Part shown: piece by piece, positions 48,119-59,984 of the stretch
Numbering within the stretch: the stretch's first letter is position 1
Layout: the number at the start of each line of letters is the position of its first letter
Notes under the pieces: generated by a model
Told to the model about the DNA's origin: nothing
Seen by the model: the letters and a program-made list of their open reading frames with translations, nothing else
The model's database searches: none
Made by a program: the position numbers and the translations under genes
NCBI RefSeq assembly: GCF_025024155.1
Contig: NW_026251731.1
Coordinates: 1 to 64,000 of the forward strand
Reading direction: 5' to 3'
Source: Gamsiella multidivaricata
Lineage: Eukaryota > Mortierellomycota > Mortierellomycetes > Mortierellales > Mortierellaceae
DNA: 64,000 nt

Positions 48119-49329
48119 TCAATAGTCTTCCCCTTCAGCAGTGGTCGCCGCAATCACACTAAAATTCAGATTGTCAGGATCCCGCTTCACGAACTCTTTA
48201 GCAACCTTGATAGCATCCTATGCATTTATGAGATATGAAATATGAAAAGAAATGTAAGCTGGGGATTTTCCCTATTTCAGCGCGAAAGTTACCTCTTGTT
48301 TCGACGCCTGCTCACCAGCAAAAAGGTATCCTTGGAGGTTGTGCCGTGATTAATTGGGTATGGCTTGTTTCCATCCAACTCATACAAGTGACCATCCCGC
48401 TCGATCAAGCATACATAGTGGAGATCCACGTCGTCTGCCAGATCAGGTGTTGCTGTCTGTCCGGTTGATGCGTGGCCCTCATGAACGTGCGCCCACGCCT
48501 TGTCCTCTTCCAGTGCCTTGGCTCGTTCTGCAGGAGACATTTCGATAGTCCTTTTTAGAAACGTCTCGATGATACTGCCCTCATCTATTATCCGTAATAT
48601 GTAGAAATGAGCCTGTTAGTGATATTTGATCTCGCTGTTCATATTATTTATTCCCGGTATACTGCAGTAGACATACCGAGCTTTAGTGATTCTCCATAGG
48701 CCCAGTTATTGGCAATAGAGTGAAGGACGCCCATGGTTCCGCAGGCATTGGAGATGGTTTGTGGATAAAAAATGACCTTGGGGCTCACAGTCTGTCCTTG
48801 TTGATCGATCCTGCTCTGTTCTTCCTTACGGTACTCTTCGTACTTGGGCGTTATAGGGAAGAGAAGAATCAAGGCGTGGACAGGTTGTGGGACGAATGCA
48901 AGGAGTTCCTCGTCGAGACCTACAACAGTCAGGGCATGCAAAGCAATTAGCCAGCTAAATGCCTATGGATCTTTTCCAACGGCTGCGGAGAAGAATACAG
49001 ACTGTCACGTCTCGTACCCATCACATCGGCGTATCTCCAGGGAGCCGGCACTCCAAGATCGCGGACATACTATGAACATCAAGAAGAATGGCGTTATTAT
49101 ATCAGCGGAAATGGGAATAATTACATGAGGTATAAATTGATCGAGTCGTCACCTTGTCAAGGACCTAGTAGTGGCAAACACATAGTACGCAGCAATGGGT
49201 ATTAGTGGGGACCATGTATCGAAATATCATGAGCCGAAAGGGTGCCAGAGACATGCTCACCTCTGGGTTGGATTCGAGGGGGAGCCAGCGGATAGTCTTC
49301 TTAGTAGGCTCGGCGGTAGTGGTAGACAT
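48119..49329 (-). CDS. UCHL3: Ubiquitin C-terminal hydrolase, peptidase C12 (UCHL3/Yuh1)
   Basis: Six exons on the minus strand, 49329-49261, 49164-49153, 49069-49018, 48919-48677, 48584-48316 and 48217-48119, give 247 residues. Exon 2 is only 12 nt (VLDK) and restores NPEVLDKYVRDLGVPAPWRY, which is collinear with human UCHL1/L3. Active-site elements are present: the oxyanion Gln and nucleophile in YPQTISNACGTMG, the His in DDVDLHYVCL and the Asp in HLYELDGNKP. UCH enzymes release ubiquitin from small adducts and precursors in the cytosol. All donors are GT and acceptors AG, with matching phases. The neighbouring DUF202 gene starts 153 nt away on the other strand, so the promoter is shared. 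Confidence 0.95.
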
Positions 49330-49482
49330 TGCCAGAATGAATGGAGGGAGTTGATTGATGAGAAAGAGAGGGAGTAACTAAGGAACGCGTTGGTGCCTCT
49401 CCCACGTAATGGATCGAGCAAGGTGACTGTCTGGCTGTGGGGGACGTGCCCACCACACCAATAGGGCTGGCGTAACCCTGGT
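49330..49482. promoter_or_regulatory. Bidirectional promoter region
   Basis: This 153-nt interval separates the start codons of the UCH gene (minus) and the DUF202 gene (plus). It must hold both leaders and core promoters. No clear TATA box is visible on either strand. Confidence 0.6.
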
Positions 49483-50310
49483 ATGGACCACTTCAAAGGC
49501 ACTATGAACAACGAAAAGCTACATCCATTCGATGACGCATCAGCATCGGCACCTTCTCCGACAACACAGCCGGTGTCGCCACCGGCTCTGGGATATAATG
49601 TTACCTTTCACGAGGGAGCCAAGAGCAAGGACTCACTGGCATCACCTGCTTCGGCATCCCAGCACCTCAGGAACAGGATGGACAGCAGACCCATGCTCGC
49701 TCCAGCAACTTCTGAGCTCAACTCTTCGGTCGCAGCAAACACATCCTGCGTCAGCAATGCTGTCCCAGTGGCAGGTGCAGGTGATATTGGTAGAACCTTG
49801 AGTCGCAAAAGCTCAGGACCTGGGGGACGGATCCTGCAACAGGAGAGCAGGGACAGCGAAAGACGGTGGACAGCTCAAATATCCGTCTTCCTGAAGGACG
49901 TCTACGCCAAATACTCGCCGTCTTTAGTGCTCGAGAACAAAGGATCTATTGCTCGAGACCATCTTGCTAACGAAAGGACATATCTTGCCTGGCTGCGATC
50001 ATCTTTATCTTTGATCACTGTCGGCGTTGCGGTTACTCAGCTCTTTCGACTCCAGATCAATACTTCGCCTGCATCGTCCCATGAGCTGATCAAGGTCTCG
50101 GAGCTTGGTCGACCATTGGGAGGGTCCTTCATTGCGCTAGGTATCGTGTTTCTTTGGCTTGGAACCTCGCGGTACTTCCACAGTCAGAGTGTACTCTCGT
50201 ATGGACAATTCCCAGCAAGTCGAGGGAGCGTTATCATTGCTACAGTCAGCATCATGGCAGTTCTGCTAGCTTGCTTCATCATAGTCATTCTTCAGGGCCG
50301 ATCCAACTAG
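49483..50310 (+). CDS. DUF202 membrane protein
   Basis: This single-exon gene encodes 275 residues. The first 115 are Ser/Ala/Pro-rich and likely cytosolic. The core LANERTYLAWLRSSLSLITV followed by GVAVTQLFRL is the DUF202 signature (N-ERT-LAW-R-S). Two more hydrophobic helices follow: GGSFIALGIVFLWLGTSRY and IIATVSIMAVLLACFIIVIL. The domain occurs in small three-helix membrane proteins of fungi and bacteria and in VTC polyphosphate polymerase subunits. Here no SPX domain is present. Function is unknown, and a vacuolar or plasma-membrane location is a guess. The start is the first Met of the frame; a second Met lies seven codons on. Confidence 0.85.
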   Translation: MDHFKGTMNNEKLHPFDDASASAPSPTTQPVSPPALGYNVTFHEGAKSKDSLASPASASQHLRNRMDSRPMLAPATSELNSSVAANTSCVSNAVPVAGAGDIGRTLSRKSSGPGGRILQQESRDSERRWTAQISVFLKDVYAKYSPSLVLENKGSIARDHLANERTYLAWLRSSLSLITVGVAVTQLFRLQINTSPASSHELIKVSELGRPLGGSFIALGIVFLWLGTSRYFHSQSVLSYGQFPASRGSVIIATVSIMAVLLACFIIVILQGRSN

Positions 50311-50385
50311 AACGAACGATGGCGGCCATACCCCATGCAGACAAATGAATTGTAATATATTGCTTTTATTGTCCTGCGGATGGTT

Positions 50386-50896
50386 CTATTGCGGTGCCTG
50401 TTGGAGTCCTGCGGCCTGCTTCCACTCGTGCATCTTTGTCTTCTTCCGCTGCTTGCGTCTCCAGCTCATTTTCTTTTTCCTTGCCTTGGCTTTTGTATGT
50501 GCGATGGTTTCATCGTCAGTTTCGGTCTCATCTTTTGTACAATGGTCGTCCACTTTCCGTTTGATCATATTTCGATTGTCACCATTGTGCAATATAGTGT
50601 CCTGCGTGATATCGCTTCCTCGCCGTTCGGTGGCAATGGCTGGAATGTCCTGTACGTCCTGAGAATCATTGGTGGTATCTGCGATGGTTAGCTGCGGTGA
50701 TGCCCCTAATGAAAAAGTACGCTTGATGCTGGTCAAGACATTTTGTCCGATCCTATTAGATTCCGCCATCCATCGAAATACTTTGTCAGGTACCTTTTGC
50801 AATCGACATCGCCTCCTGAAGGTCTCTATCACTGTCGTGACTGGTCGAAGGTCTGTTTTCTGAATCGCTTAGTTGCTCTCCTTGAACCATTGTCAT
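50386..50896 (-). CDS. Small basic protein of unknown function
   Basis: Exons are 50896-50794 and 50705-50386 (GTACCT...TCATTAG), joining AAG-G to GG-GCA and giving 140 residues. The N-terminal half is acidic/Ser-rich (SDSENRPSTSHDSDRDLQEA). The C-terminus is strongly basic (KARKKKMSWRRKQRKKTKMH), resembling a nuclear or nucleolar localisation and RNA-binding tail. No domain is recognised. It is convergent with the DUF202 gene, with 75 nt between stops. Without splicing a 149-codon frame is also open, so the intron is likely but not certain. Confidence 0.6.
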
Positions 50897-51559
50897 CGTG
50901 TTGTGAATTTTAGTCTGAGATCATTAGATCTACACTTGTAGATATACAATCGCTGATCGAGCTGAGCGGCGTCTTCTCTGCTCTGGCTCTTGCCTGTTGT
51001 CTGTTGCTCTGTAATAACGCTGCTGCTGGTTCAGAGTCGAGTGCACGTACACTGGAAAGCTACAATTGGATCAAGAATAAATTTGATCCTTTGCTACGAT
51101 TGCATGGTGGCATACAGGGGCCACGCAAAAGCATGGACAAAAAAGCTGAAGACAAGTCGTAGACAAGAACATAGACAGAGAGGCATTGCTGCCGCTGATT
51201 ATACCTATGCTCGTGTATAGAGCCGATTGGTCGGGGCACAAAAACTCAATTGCACCAACGAAATAAAAATAATTAAAGGTGTTCAGTGGAGATGTGAAGT
51301 GTCCCCGTTAGGTCAACCCACGATTCATCCATCATCCCTCTCCCTTCTTTATTCTCCCGCACCCCCGTTTGATCCCTCCCTTTCTCATCTATTTTCATCT
51401 TTTTTTTTTCCCGTCATCCTTCCATTTCCTCATCCTCTCACTCCCCCTTCAACACCACGTTTTATCTCCTTGTCCTGTCTTTTTTTAATCCGATCAATAT
51501 AAGAACCGACCTTTGACTGCACGCGCGTGCACACCACCCCAGAGCGATCAGCACTAATA
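50897..51559. other. Intergenic, promoter and leader of SEC16
   Basis: C/T-rich sequence at 51330-51490 leads into the SEC16 start codon. No other gene is seen. Confidence 0.5.
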
Positions 51560-54500
51560 ATGGCCCAGCAGCAGCAGCAGCCTCCAGTCGAGGATGGGCC
51601 CATTCCTTTCTTTGGTGGCCCCAATCCCTCTGCTGGAAATAACAGGGCTGGTCCACCCCCGCCCCGTCACTTCCAGCAACAGCAACAGCGGCCTCTGTTC
51701 CAGCCTCAGTCTCAATCTCAGCGTCATCCTCAGCAACACCCTCAGCAGATGCCATCTCAGATGTCACCTCTAGGACAGCAAGGATTCCAGAGACAACAGC
51801 AACAACCACCTCGGCAGATGAGCCAGTCGCCCTTTGCGCCCGCGGCTGATCTCTTTGCTACCCCACCTAGTTCGAACATGCTTGGGAACCAGAACCAGAA
51901 CCAGGCACAGCCTCAGGGATATCTGCCCCTAGGCAGCTTCCCTCACGCTCAGGGTGCACCTTCGCACCACCAGCAGCAGGCACAACAAACCCAACCACCG
52001 CCGCAGCGGTTGCCCGTACAGCAACAGCAACAGCAGCCATTTGCTCCTCAACCACCACAGCCGAGGCAGCACCAAGGACCCCCGCCTCAGCGCCCACCTG
52101 TCCAGCAGCAGCAGCAGCAGCAACAGCAGGCACCTAGCCCCTACCAGCGGAATCCTCAGCAACAGCAAGCGCAGGCGCCATTGCCTTTTGGCGATCAGGC
52201 ATATCAGCCAGCACATGAAATTATCCCAGCTCTAACTCCAGCTCCAGCTCCAGCCCCAGCTCCAGCTCCAGCTCCAGCTCCAGCTCCAGCTCCAGTTCCT
52301 GCAAGGGATCAGACTAGCTCCCCCTTTGAATCTGCTTCCGATCTGTTTGGAAACTCAGTCAGCCAAGGAGCTGCAGGATGGATCATTCCTTCCACAGCAG
52401 AGACAAGCATCCAACCCGTATCAACTACTGCAGCAAACCCATTTGCCCCTCCTCCTGCCCCTGTTGTAGCTACTGGACGTCCGCCACTGCCAACTGGGTC
52501 GCTTCAGAAACAACCCTCTTTACCGCAAGTCTCACAAGTCCAGCAACAGGCGCCCTTAGCTCCCCCGCCTCAACGCCAGCCGTCTCTTCAGCCTTCTCAG
52601 CAACAGCCAGTAAGACAGGGATCCTTCTCGACTCAAAGCTTCTCGCAAGGTCCTCCTCGTCAAAGTCCGACTGCCCCTCATGGTGCACCACATGCTCAGC
52701 CTGCTCCAGAGACATCCGCCTCTCAGTTTCCTTCTCTGCCAAGGGCATCCATTGGAACACCTCGACAAGGCCCATTAAGTGCCCCCATTTCCGCGTCTGC
52801 AAACCAGGGAGCCTCACCTTATGCAAACCATCCCCCTCCGCAGACTCCGCTCTTGATGGCCATTCAGACGCCATTGATGTTGCCTGCCCAGACTCCACAG
52901 GTGTATCAGTCGTCGCGCACGCCTTACATGGGCCCTGTGGGCAATCAATTTGGATCATCGTCACCGCAGCTTTTACTCGAGCCCTGTCCCTATCCCGAGT
53001 GTGGCGGGGAGAACAAACCTCAGGCAAAATTCTGTTCTGAATGCGGTCGCTCTATCTCTGTGGTAAGCCGTGCTGCAACCCCTTCGCTCAACCATCGTGC
53101 CGCGTTTCCTGTTAGTCAAGCACCTCCCGTACCCAGTTTGGATCGTGTGAATTCATATTCACAAGAATATCAGCAGGCGGAGCAACAGCAACAGGTTCCA
53201 GAGCAATATCAGCAGCAAGATGCTAGTACCTACCAGGACAACCAGGCCTTCCAGTATGGTGACCAAACGCAGTATGGATATGATGGATACGATGGCCAGG
53301 CGCAAAGTCAGCAGGATCAGGGATACAATAACCAAGGTTACGATCAAGGATATGACCAAGGTTATGAGCAGGGATACGAGCAAGGATATGACCAAAACTA
53401 CGATCAAGGATACGGTGACCCCACCTATTACGACCAGAACCAGCAGTACTATGATCCTGCTACAGGCCAATACATGGATCCATATGTACAGCAGGAGCAG
53501 GTCATTCCTGAGCCCGAACCTGAGCCCGAAGAGCCCGAGGGCATCGACGACCCATTAAACCGCATTCATGGATGTCCCTTGATCGCCTTTGGATTTGGAG
53601 GTAAACACTGTTTGATTGCAACACCTGCTTCATTCCCAGAGGTATGTGTTACATGCTAATCATATAGTGTGGATGCTTATTCGTAGGTAAAATTATGACC
53701 TCTTTCCCACGGACTGTTCAGCGATTCGATGCCGCCACCTCGATCATGGCGACCAAGAAGTATCCTGGCGATCTCCAGCTTGAGCAAATCAAGGATGTTT
53801 TGCAGGTCGATACAGAGATCTCCAGCTACCCAGGTCCTCTCTTGATAGACAGTGCGGTCCAGTTGAAGAACAAGCGCAAGGATGTTCTCAAGTTTATTGA
53901 GGACAGGATCAAGGAGTTTGAGCACGAGCAGCAGGATATCACATTTGATGCCCATCGCGTCTTGATCTGGAGACTCTTCAAGGTTATGATTGAGCAGGAG
54001 GGTGTCCTCGTTGGGGGGTAAGACTTTTTTGTCCCCCTTTCACACAAGGACATGGATGTTATCAAATACAGCGTTTAACCATTGCGTTTGTGACTAAATA
54101 GTGCCAAGGTAGATGAGGCTGTCCGGAGTGTGCTGCTCTCTATTCCTTTGAGCGTGTACCCTGCGCAGCCTGGTCAGGAGCCCATCAGCCCCCTGCGATC
54201 GTCAGCATCCCTGGATGTCCTTCAGGATCTACTTCGAAACGGTGACCGAACTGGAGCAGTTCGCTACGCTATGAGCTCGAACCTGTGGGCCCATGCTCTC
54301 GTCATCAGCAGTTGCGTCAATAAGGAACTTTGGAAGGAAGCGGTCAACGGATTCGTTAACCAGGAACTGACAGCTAATGGAAGCGACTTGGAGCCCAATG
54401 GTCGCGAGGCATTGCGTGTTTTGTACGCGCTGTTCTCTGGCCAAACCCAGAATGCCATCACAGAATTGATTCCTCCCGGTCTGCGTGTTGCCGCTAGCGA

Positions 54501-57500
54501 TCCTCAGAACGAGGCCGAAGCTCCAGCGGATCAGTTCGTGACAGCTGAGTCTCTCTCGATGATGAAGCCCGTTGAGGAGCCCAAGGTTCCAGGAGCCAGC
54601 CTGAGCCAGTGGCGCGACACCTTGGCCATGATTCTTTCCAACCGCACCTCGGGAGACCAGACCGCTATCAGCTCGCTTGGCGATCTTTTAATGAAGGAAG
54701 GCTGGGTCGAGGCAGCTCATATCTGCTATCTTCTCTCGCCTCAGAATTCCGTGCACTCTGGACCCGATGCTCAGCTCAACCGCTTGGTGTTGATTGGTGC
54801 GGATGCCAATCCATTCGCAGTGTTCCCGTTTTATAAGAATGTTGCGGCCTTCCAGAAGACTGAGGTGTACGAGTTTGCCTGTGCACTCCGCAGCTCTGGT
54901 GCAACCGGCGGTTTGCCATTCCTTCAAGCATACAAGCTGAACTACATCTGGACCCTTGTGGATTGGGGCATGTTCTCTGAGGCTGGAAGGTGAGCATTCG
55001 GCAGGGTTGTATGAAGGCGGTCATTCAAAAGGAAGGGTACTATTATTGACAGTAATCTTGCCCCTCTTTAATAGATACCTTGAATCTGTAGAGGCGATTG
55101 TCAAGTCACAGACAAAGGGATCACCTTATTATAACATTATCTTCCTCGAACGCCTCAGGGAGATCACTGAACGTTTGGCTGGATCTTCACAGCTTGCTGT
55201 CACTGGGTATGCATTCAGTTCCATTCTGTCATTCTAAACTGCAGTTTTGTGCTCGTGGAGGACAACTATTTACCATATATCTTGATTCTATTGTAGAGAG
55301 TCCTGGTTCGCCAAGAAAGTTCCCAAGCCCACCATCGGAGGAATCTTTGACGCATTGGATAGCAAGATTTCGAAATTCATTGCAGGCGATAATGAACAGC
55401 CCAAGCCAGATGTTGTCGAAACCAAGGCAAACGCAGTCGAGTCAGGTCCCTTTGCCAATGCCCCTGCTTTACCTGACTTGAGTAACATCCCACCACGCGC
55501 CATTTCGCGATCCAGCAATAGCGCTCGTACCGCAAACCAGGCTGCGCCTGGTGGTAACAGCAGACGTTCGTCGCGTCCTTCGTTGGAGGTACCCAAGACG
55601 GACGTATATGGTCATCTTCAGCCAATGAGCTCTTATCCAGAGCCTGCACCGGGGACTGCCCCAGCAACGGATCTCACCGCCGGTCAGGATCAGGCGTATA
55701 ACAACTATGATGGGTATGATCAAAATGGCCAGTATAACGCTGAGGCCTACACGGAGAGCAACTACAATGCTGGCTATGAGAACCAAGACCAAGGTTACGG
55801 TTATGATGCTTCGCAGGGCTATGACGGAACCTACCAGGGCATAGATGCCACTGGCTACGATCAGCAGAATCAGTATCAGGAGCAGGCCGAGGTTTCACAG
55901 GAGCAGCAACATGCGTATGCTGGCGAGGAGAACTACCAAGTACAGACCGGCTTTGAGGGTCAACAAGATACCCAGTACGATGCACAGTATGACGCCCAGT
56001 ACGGCACTCAGCAGGATTCGCAGTACAATGGTCAATACGATGCTCAGCAGAGCGCACAGTATGACGGTCAGTATGAGAATCAGCTTGGAATGTCAACTGG
56101 AGAGACTGTAGCGGCACTTGCGGTCCAGCCCGACGTTGCGCTGGCCAGCGCAGACTCGGCAAATTTCTCGACGCAGGCTGCTCTTGGTTCGGAGAAGCCT
56201 CCAGTGAATGAAGCCCAGAATCCTGCTGTACCTGAAGGAGCTGCTGCCACTGAGGGATATGATACCACATATGGTCAGCAGGCCGAGGAGGCGGAATACA
56301 ACTACGCCCAAGACAGCACCTACAATGGTGAATATCAGCAAGGCGAATACCAGACCGGCGAGTACCAACAGGGCGAGTACCAACAGGGCGAGTACCAACA
56401 GGGCGAGTACCAACAGGGCGAGTACCAGGCGGGTCAAGAGCACCAACAAGACGGCAACTACGACTACCTGCAATATGATCAGTCTGGTTACCATCAGGAC
56501 AGCAACAACTATGGAGAGCAGGGTTACGATCAAGCAGCCTACCAGGATCAGACTCAGTACCAAAACGTTGAAAGTGGTGATCAGGGCTTGGGAGTGGAGT
56601 ACAACGACGGTAATCAACAGAATCAAGGCCAGGAGCAGCCAGTGCAGGGCAACCTTGGTCATCAGGAGGCAGCACCGGCAGCTGTTGAGCAACAGAACAA
56701 CTTTGTAGCCGATGAACCTACTGCTGAACAGCAGGGTCAGGTTGAAATTGCTGCGCCAACTGAGGCGGCCTCTGCGAGGACTGGGGGTCAAGCAGGAGAT
56801 GATCAGAATGCCGAGTACCAACAAGGAGAATATGATCAAGGCTATTACCAGCAGGGAGAGTACCAGCAGGGAGAGTACCAGCAGGGAGAGTACCAGCAGG
56901 GAGAGTACCAGCAGGGAGAGTACCAGCAGGGAGAGTACCAGCAGGGAGAGTACCAGCAGGGAGAGCACCAGCAGGGAGAGTATCAACAGGGTGACTACCA
57001 GCAGGAGGAGCACCAGCAGGGAGAGTATCAACAGGGTGACTACCAGCAGGGAGAGCACCAGCAGGGAGAGTATCAACAGGGTGACTACCAGCAGGAAGAG
57101 TATCAACAGGGTGACCATCAGCAAGGCGATTACCAACAAGGCAATTATCAGCAGGGCGATTACCAACAAGGCGATTACCAGCAAGGCAATTATCAGCAGG
57201 GCGAGTATCAGCAAGGGGACTATCAGTACGCAGACTACCAAGGTGACTACCAGCAGGGTGATGTGAATCAGCAGCCTCCAACTGAGCCTGGCGTCCTGCC
57301 CATTTCAAGCGAGCATCAGGATCAAGTTGATTACGGTGCACAGGGAGAGCAACAGCAACAGCCGGAGGATTACAATGCCAACAACAACACTTGGTGGGGC
57401 AATGGCAATAATAACCACACCGACGCCAATGCGACTGAACAGCAGCCTCCAGCCAATGATGATGCACAGGTTCCCCAGCGGGAGGAATATGAGGAGGGCC

Positions 57501-58225
57501 AGTTCATCTCTTTTGGTGCTGTCCCCACGATCCCTACATTCGGCCAGCCTGCTGCACCTGTGAACAATAACAATCAGCAGAATGCGTTTAACGATGACGA
57601 TGATCTCGGCATGGGCAACAATGCGCTGAAGAAGGAGAAGCCCGCTGTGAGCACAGAAGGCTCTGAGGCGGCTGCTGCAACTCCGGATGCGAATGCTTCC
57701 GCTGCCGCAGCGGATGGATCTGATGAGTGTAAGCTGTGCTTGTGAGGAGATGATAATGGTGCTGTGACTACATGACTACATAGGCGTTGCAGAAGCACTG
57801 ACTAACCAGTTCGTCTTCTTGCCGTAATTTTATTTTTTTTGAAAATTCTAGCCAAGGCAGGATGGTGGCCTAAGATTGCACTCTTTGGAGGCGAGAAGCG
57901 TGAGCCGACGCCCAAACCCGTCAAGGCTAACCTGGGCGAAGAATCGTCTTTCTATTTCGACAAAGAGCAGCAGCGTTGGGTGAACAAGAAGGCAGGATCG
58001 GAGACCTCGAGTGTGGCTGAACCTTTGCCTCCACCACCAATGTCTCGCACGGCAACTCCTGCAGCAGCAGGATCTCCTGGGGCTGGACCACCATTGTCGG
58101 CTCGGGGGCCCCCTTCTGGTGGGGCGCCATCACCAGTAGCAGGAGGACCTCCAAGAGCGGGAACGGGATCTGTGGCCAGACGTGGAGCGCGGTCAAGATA
58201 TGTTGATGTCTTGAATACCAACTAG
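51560..58225 (+). CDS. SEC16: COPII coat assembly scaffold SEC16
   Basis: Six exons, 51560-53600, 53687-54017, 54102-54989, 55075-55206, 55297-57728 and 57852-58225, encode 2065 residues with consistent phases. Residues 1-470 are Gln/Pro-rich with an AP dipeptide run at about 225-250. A zinc-ribbon-like motif CPYPEC...CSEC (476-495) follows, then Tyr/Gln/Gly repeats. The conserved core (about 672-1160) begins HGCPLIAFGFGGKI and includes ALVISSCVNKELWKEAV, SQWRDTLAMILSNRT and GWVEAAHICYLLSPQN, the Sec16 central and ACE1 helical domains that bind Sec13/Sec31. From about 1647 to 1785 lie YQQGE pentapeptides. The C-terminus (WWPKIALFGG, NLGEESSFYFDKEQQRWVNK) is the conserved Sec23-binding type tail. 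Sec16 organises ER exit sites. The start is the Met preceding the Gln run. Confidence 0.95.
52230..52302 (+). repeat. GCTCCA hexamer repeat coding (AP)n in SEC16
   Basis: About eleven GCTCCA/GCCCCA hexamers encode an Ala-Pro run in the disordered N-terminal region. It is likely length-polymorphic. Confidence 0.9.
56335..57260 (+). repeat. 15-nt tandem repeats coding YQQGE in SEC16
   Basis: A first short array (about 56358-56425) uses TACCAACAGGGCGAG. The main array, from about 56846, has eight near-identical TACCAGCAGGGAGAG units. It continues with a 45-nt higher-order unit (HQQGE-YQQGD-YQQ plus EE or GE) repeated three times, then YQQGD/YQQGN variants. The total is about 28 pentapeptides. 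Confidence 0.95.
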
Positions 58226-59984
58226 AGAGATAGAGGATATGCCATTTTGCTTTGATGTTTTTTCTGTTGTTTTGTTGTTACGATCTGTCGTATTCATGAG
58301 GTGTATTACCCTTCTTTGCCTGATTAAGACCACCACAAGCAGGGGGATAGAGAAATTGAGATAATAAAAAGAGGTCTTGTCAAAGAACAAACTGAGCGAT
58401 TTTTATATCTGGTATTTCAAGAAGTGTTCGTGCATGGCCCGCTTGTGGATCAAGTGGCACAGTCGGAACTGGTTTATGGGCCTATTTTCGTATATAAATT
58501 GGGCCCATAAATCAGTTCCGACTGAATTCCTGGGGTTCATGTTCTAGGGCTCAATTTTCTGTGTCAGGAGATAGCGACGTGGCACTTGTTCATACCCCAT
58601 TGTGTTTGCCGGCGTATAGCGTTGTTGGCCATCAGCTCTGAGGGTCACTCTTGGCGCTCTATGAGACGGAGGGCGGCGCGAGTCTTATTGTGGCCAGCGT
58701 TATGGCCTCAGCCTCTCTCCTGGATATATTATTGGGACCTGATGGCCCGACCTCCGATCTTTTCTGGGACATCGCACTGGCAGCATGTTATAGAGGTCTC
58801 TCATCCATCGTCACGGACTATAAGTGTGCTGTGGGTCACCATCTAGCCGCATCGTAGCAGCAATAAATCCTCATTAATTTTTTTTTTACTTTTATTCTCT
58901 TGTTATATTATAAAACTCAACGGACACACGAGGGGAGAAGGAATGTCAAGGCAATTAAGACGAAAAGGCTGCTAGGAAAAACAAGACGAAGGAACGGAGA
59001 TGACTAAAAAGATGAAGTGGATGATGAATCTCAAGCATGCTCTAAACGGACTGAAAAAAAAAAAGATAGAGATACTGGCAATTCAGCCTAGGTCCTCCCA
59101 CTCACCTTACAAGTCTTTTCAGTTCGATGTATGAAGCGAGAGAGAAACAAACAAAAAGATGGTAGGGTGGATTTCGTGCAAAAGATGCTTGGAATCAAGT
59201 CGATAGCTCGATGTGGTGCGATAACATTTTACTCTCTAAGGGGCTCAACACGCGAACCACGCGAAGCTCAAAATAGAGTGCATAGCAAAGCATTTCACAG
59301 AACATAACAGTTCTTTTTAAAATGTATATTCAATTCAAATAATAGGAAACAGTTCTACGATCCATCATTGACCATTCATCATTTCACAAATACGAATTCA
59401 GGATCATATTTCGATAGATACTCTTGTTTTTGATTTTCTTTAACAACTCAGCAAGCATACATATAGTGGGCACAGCCGTGGCATAACACTAATTGATATC
59501 CTGGGCTGGAAAGCAGTAGGCGTTGTCTATCCGAAAACCATTGCTATACCATGATGGGGTCCGTTTGAAAGCGAAGCGATCTCGACTGAAAGTGACTATA
59601 ACAGTGAATGGCGCGATGAGGTAAAAGTCTGTAATCGATGGTGCTGCAAATACGAAAATAAGTTTGAATAGATACAGCATAGAGTAGATTTTGGTTTATT
59701 CGATCAATAGCGAAAGCGAGATTTGGAATACAAAGAATGAAGTTGAAAATGATGCATGCAGCGATTTTATATCACCAATAATGCAATGCTGTGCCAGCAC
59801 TGCTGCAGTTGATAGTTCTGTATGGTGTAAACAAGAAAAAAGAATAAGGATAGTTGAAAATGGCTAGATTATATACGAACAAGGCTTCGAACGATATGAA
59901 GGATATGCCGTGAAGATAACGGCCCTCGCACATTTGCAGGAAGGATGGCTTGATAGTTCCTTGAACGCGAAAGTCGCGTTGGCA
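58226..59984. other. Intergenic with a large hairpin, no firm gene
   Basis: It contains the hairpin at 58460-58524 (listed separately). A 68-codon frame at 58651-58857 (SLIVASVMASASLLDILLGP) has no ATG at its start and precedes AATAAA at 58863. From 58900 to 59900 the sequence is AT-rich with no supported frame. Confidence 0.4.
58460..58524. repeat. Near-perfect 23-bp inverted repeat
   Basis: Arms at 58460-58482 and 58502-58524 match at 22 of 23 positions when one is reversed and complemented. Each arm contains the core CAGTCGGAACTG and TTTATGGGCC. The 19-nt loop holds TATATAAATT. It could be a folded transcript, a small foldback element, or a symmetric binding site. Confidence 0.9.

Noticed and set aside
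56093..57241. Long antisense frame of 382 codons over the SEC16 repeat
   Set aside because: It exists only because the 15-nt repeat keeps all frames open. The sense strand has conserved Sec16 domains and matched splice sites.
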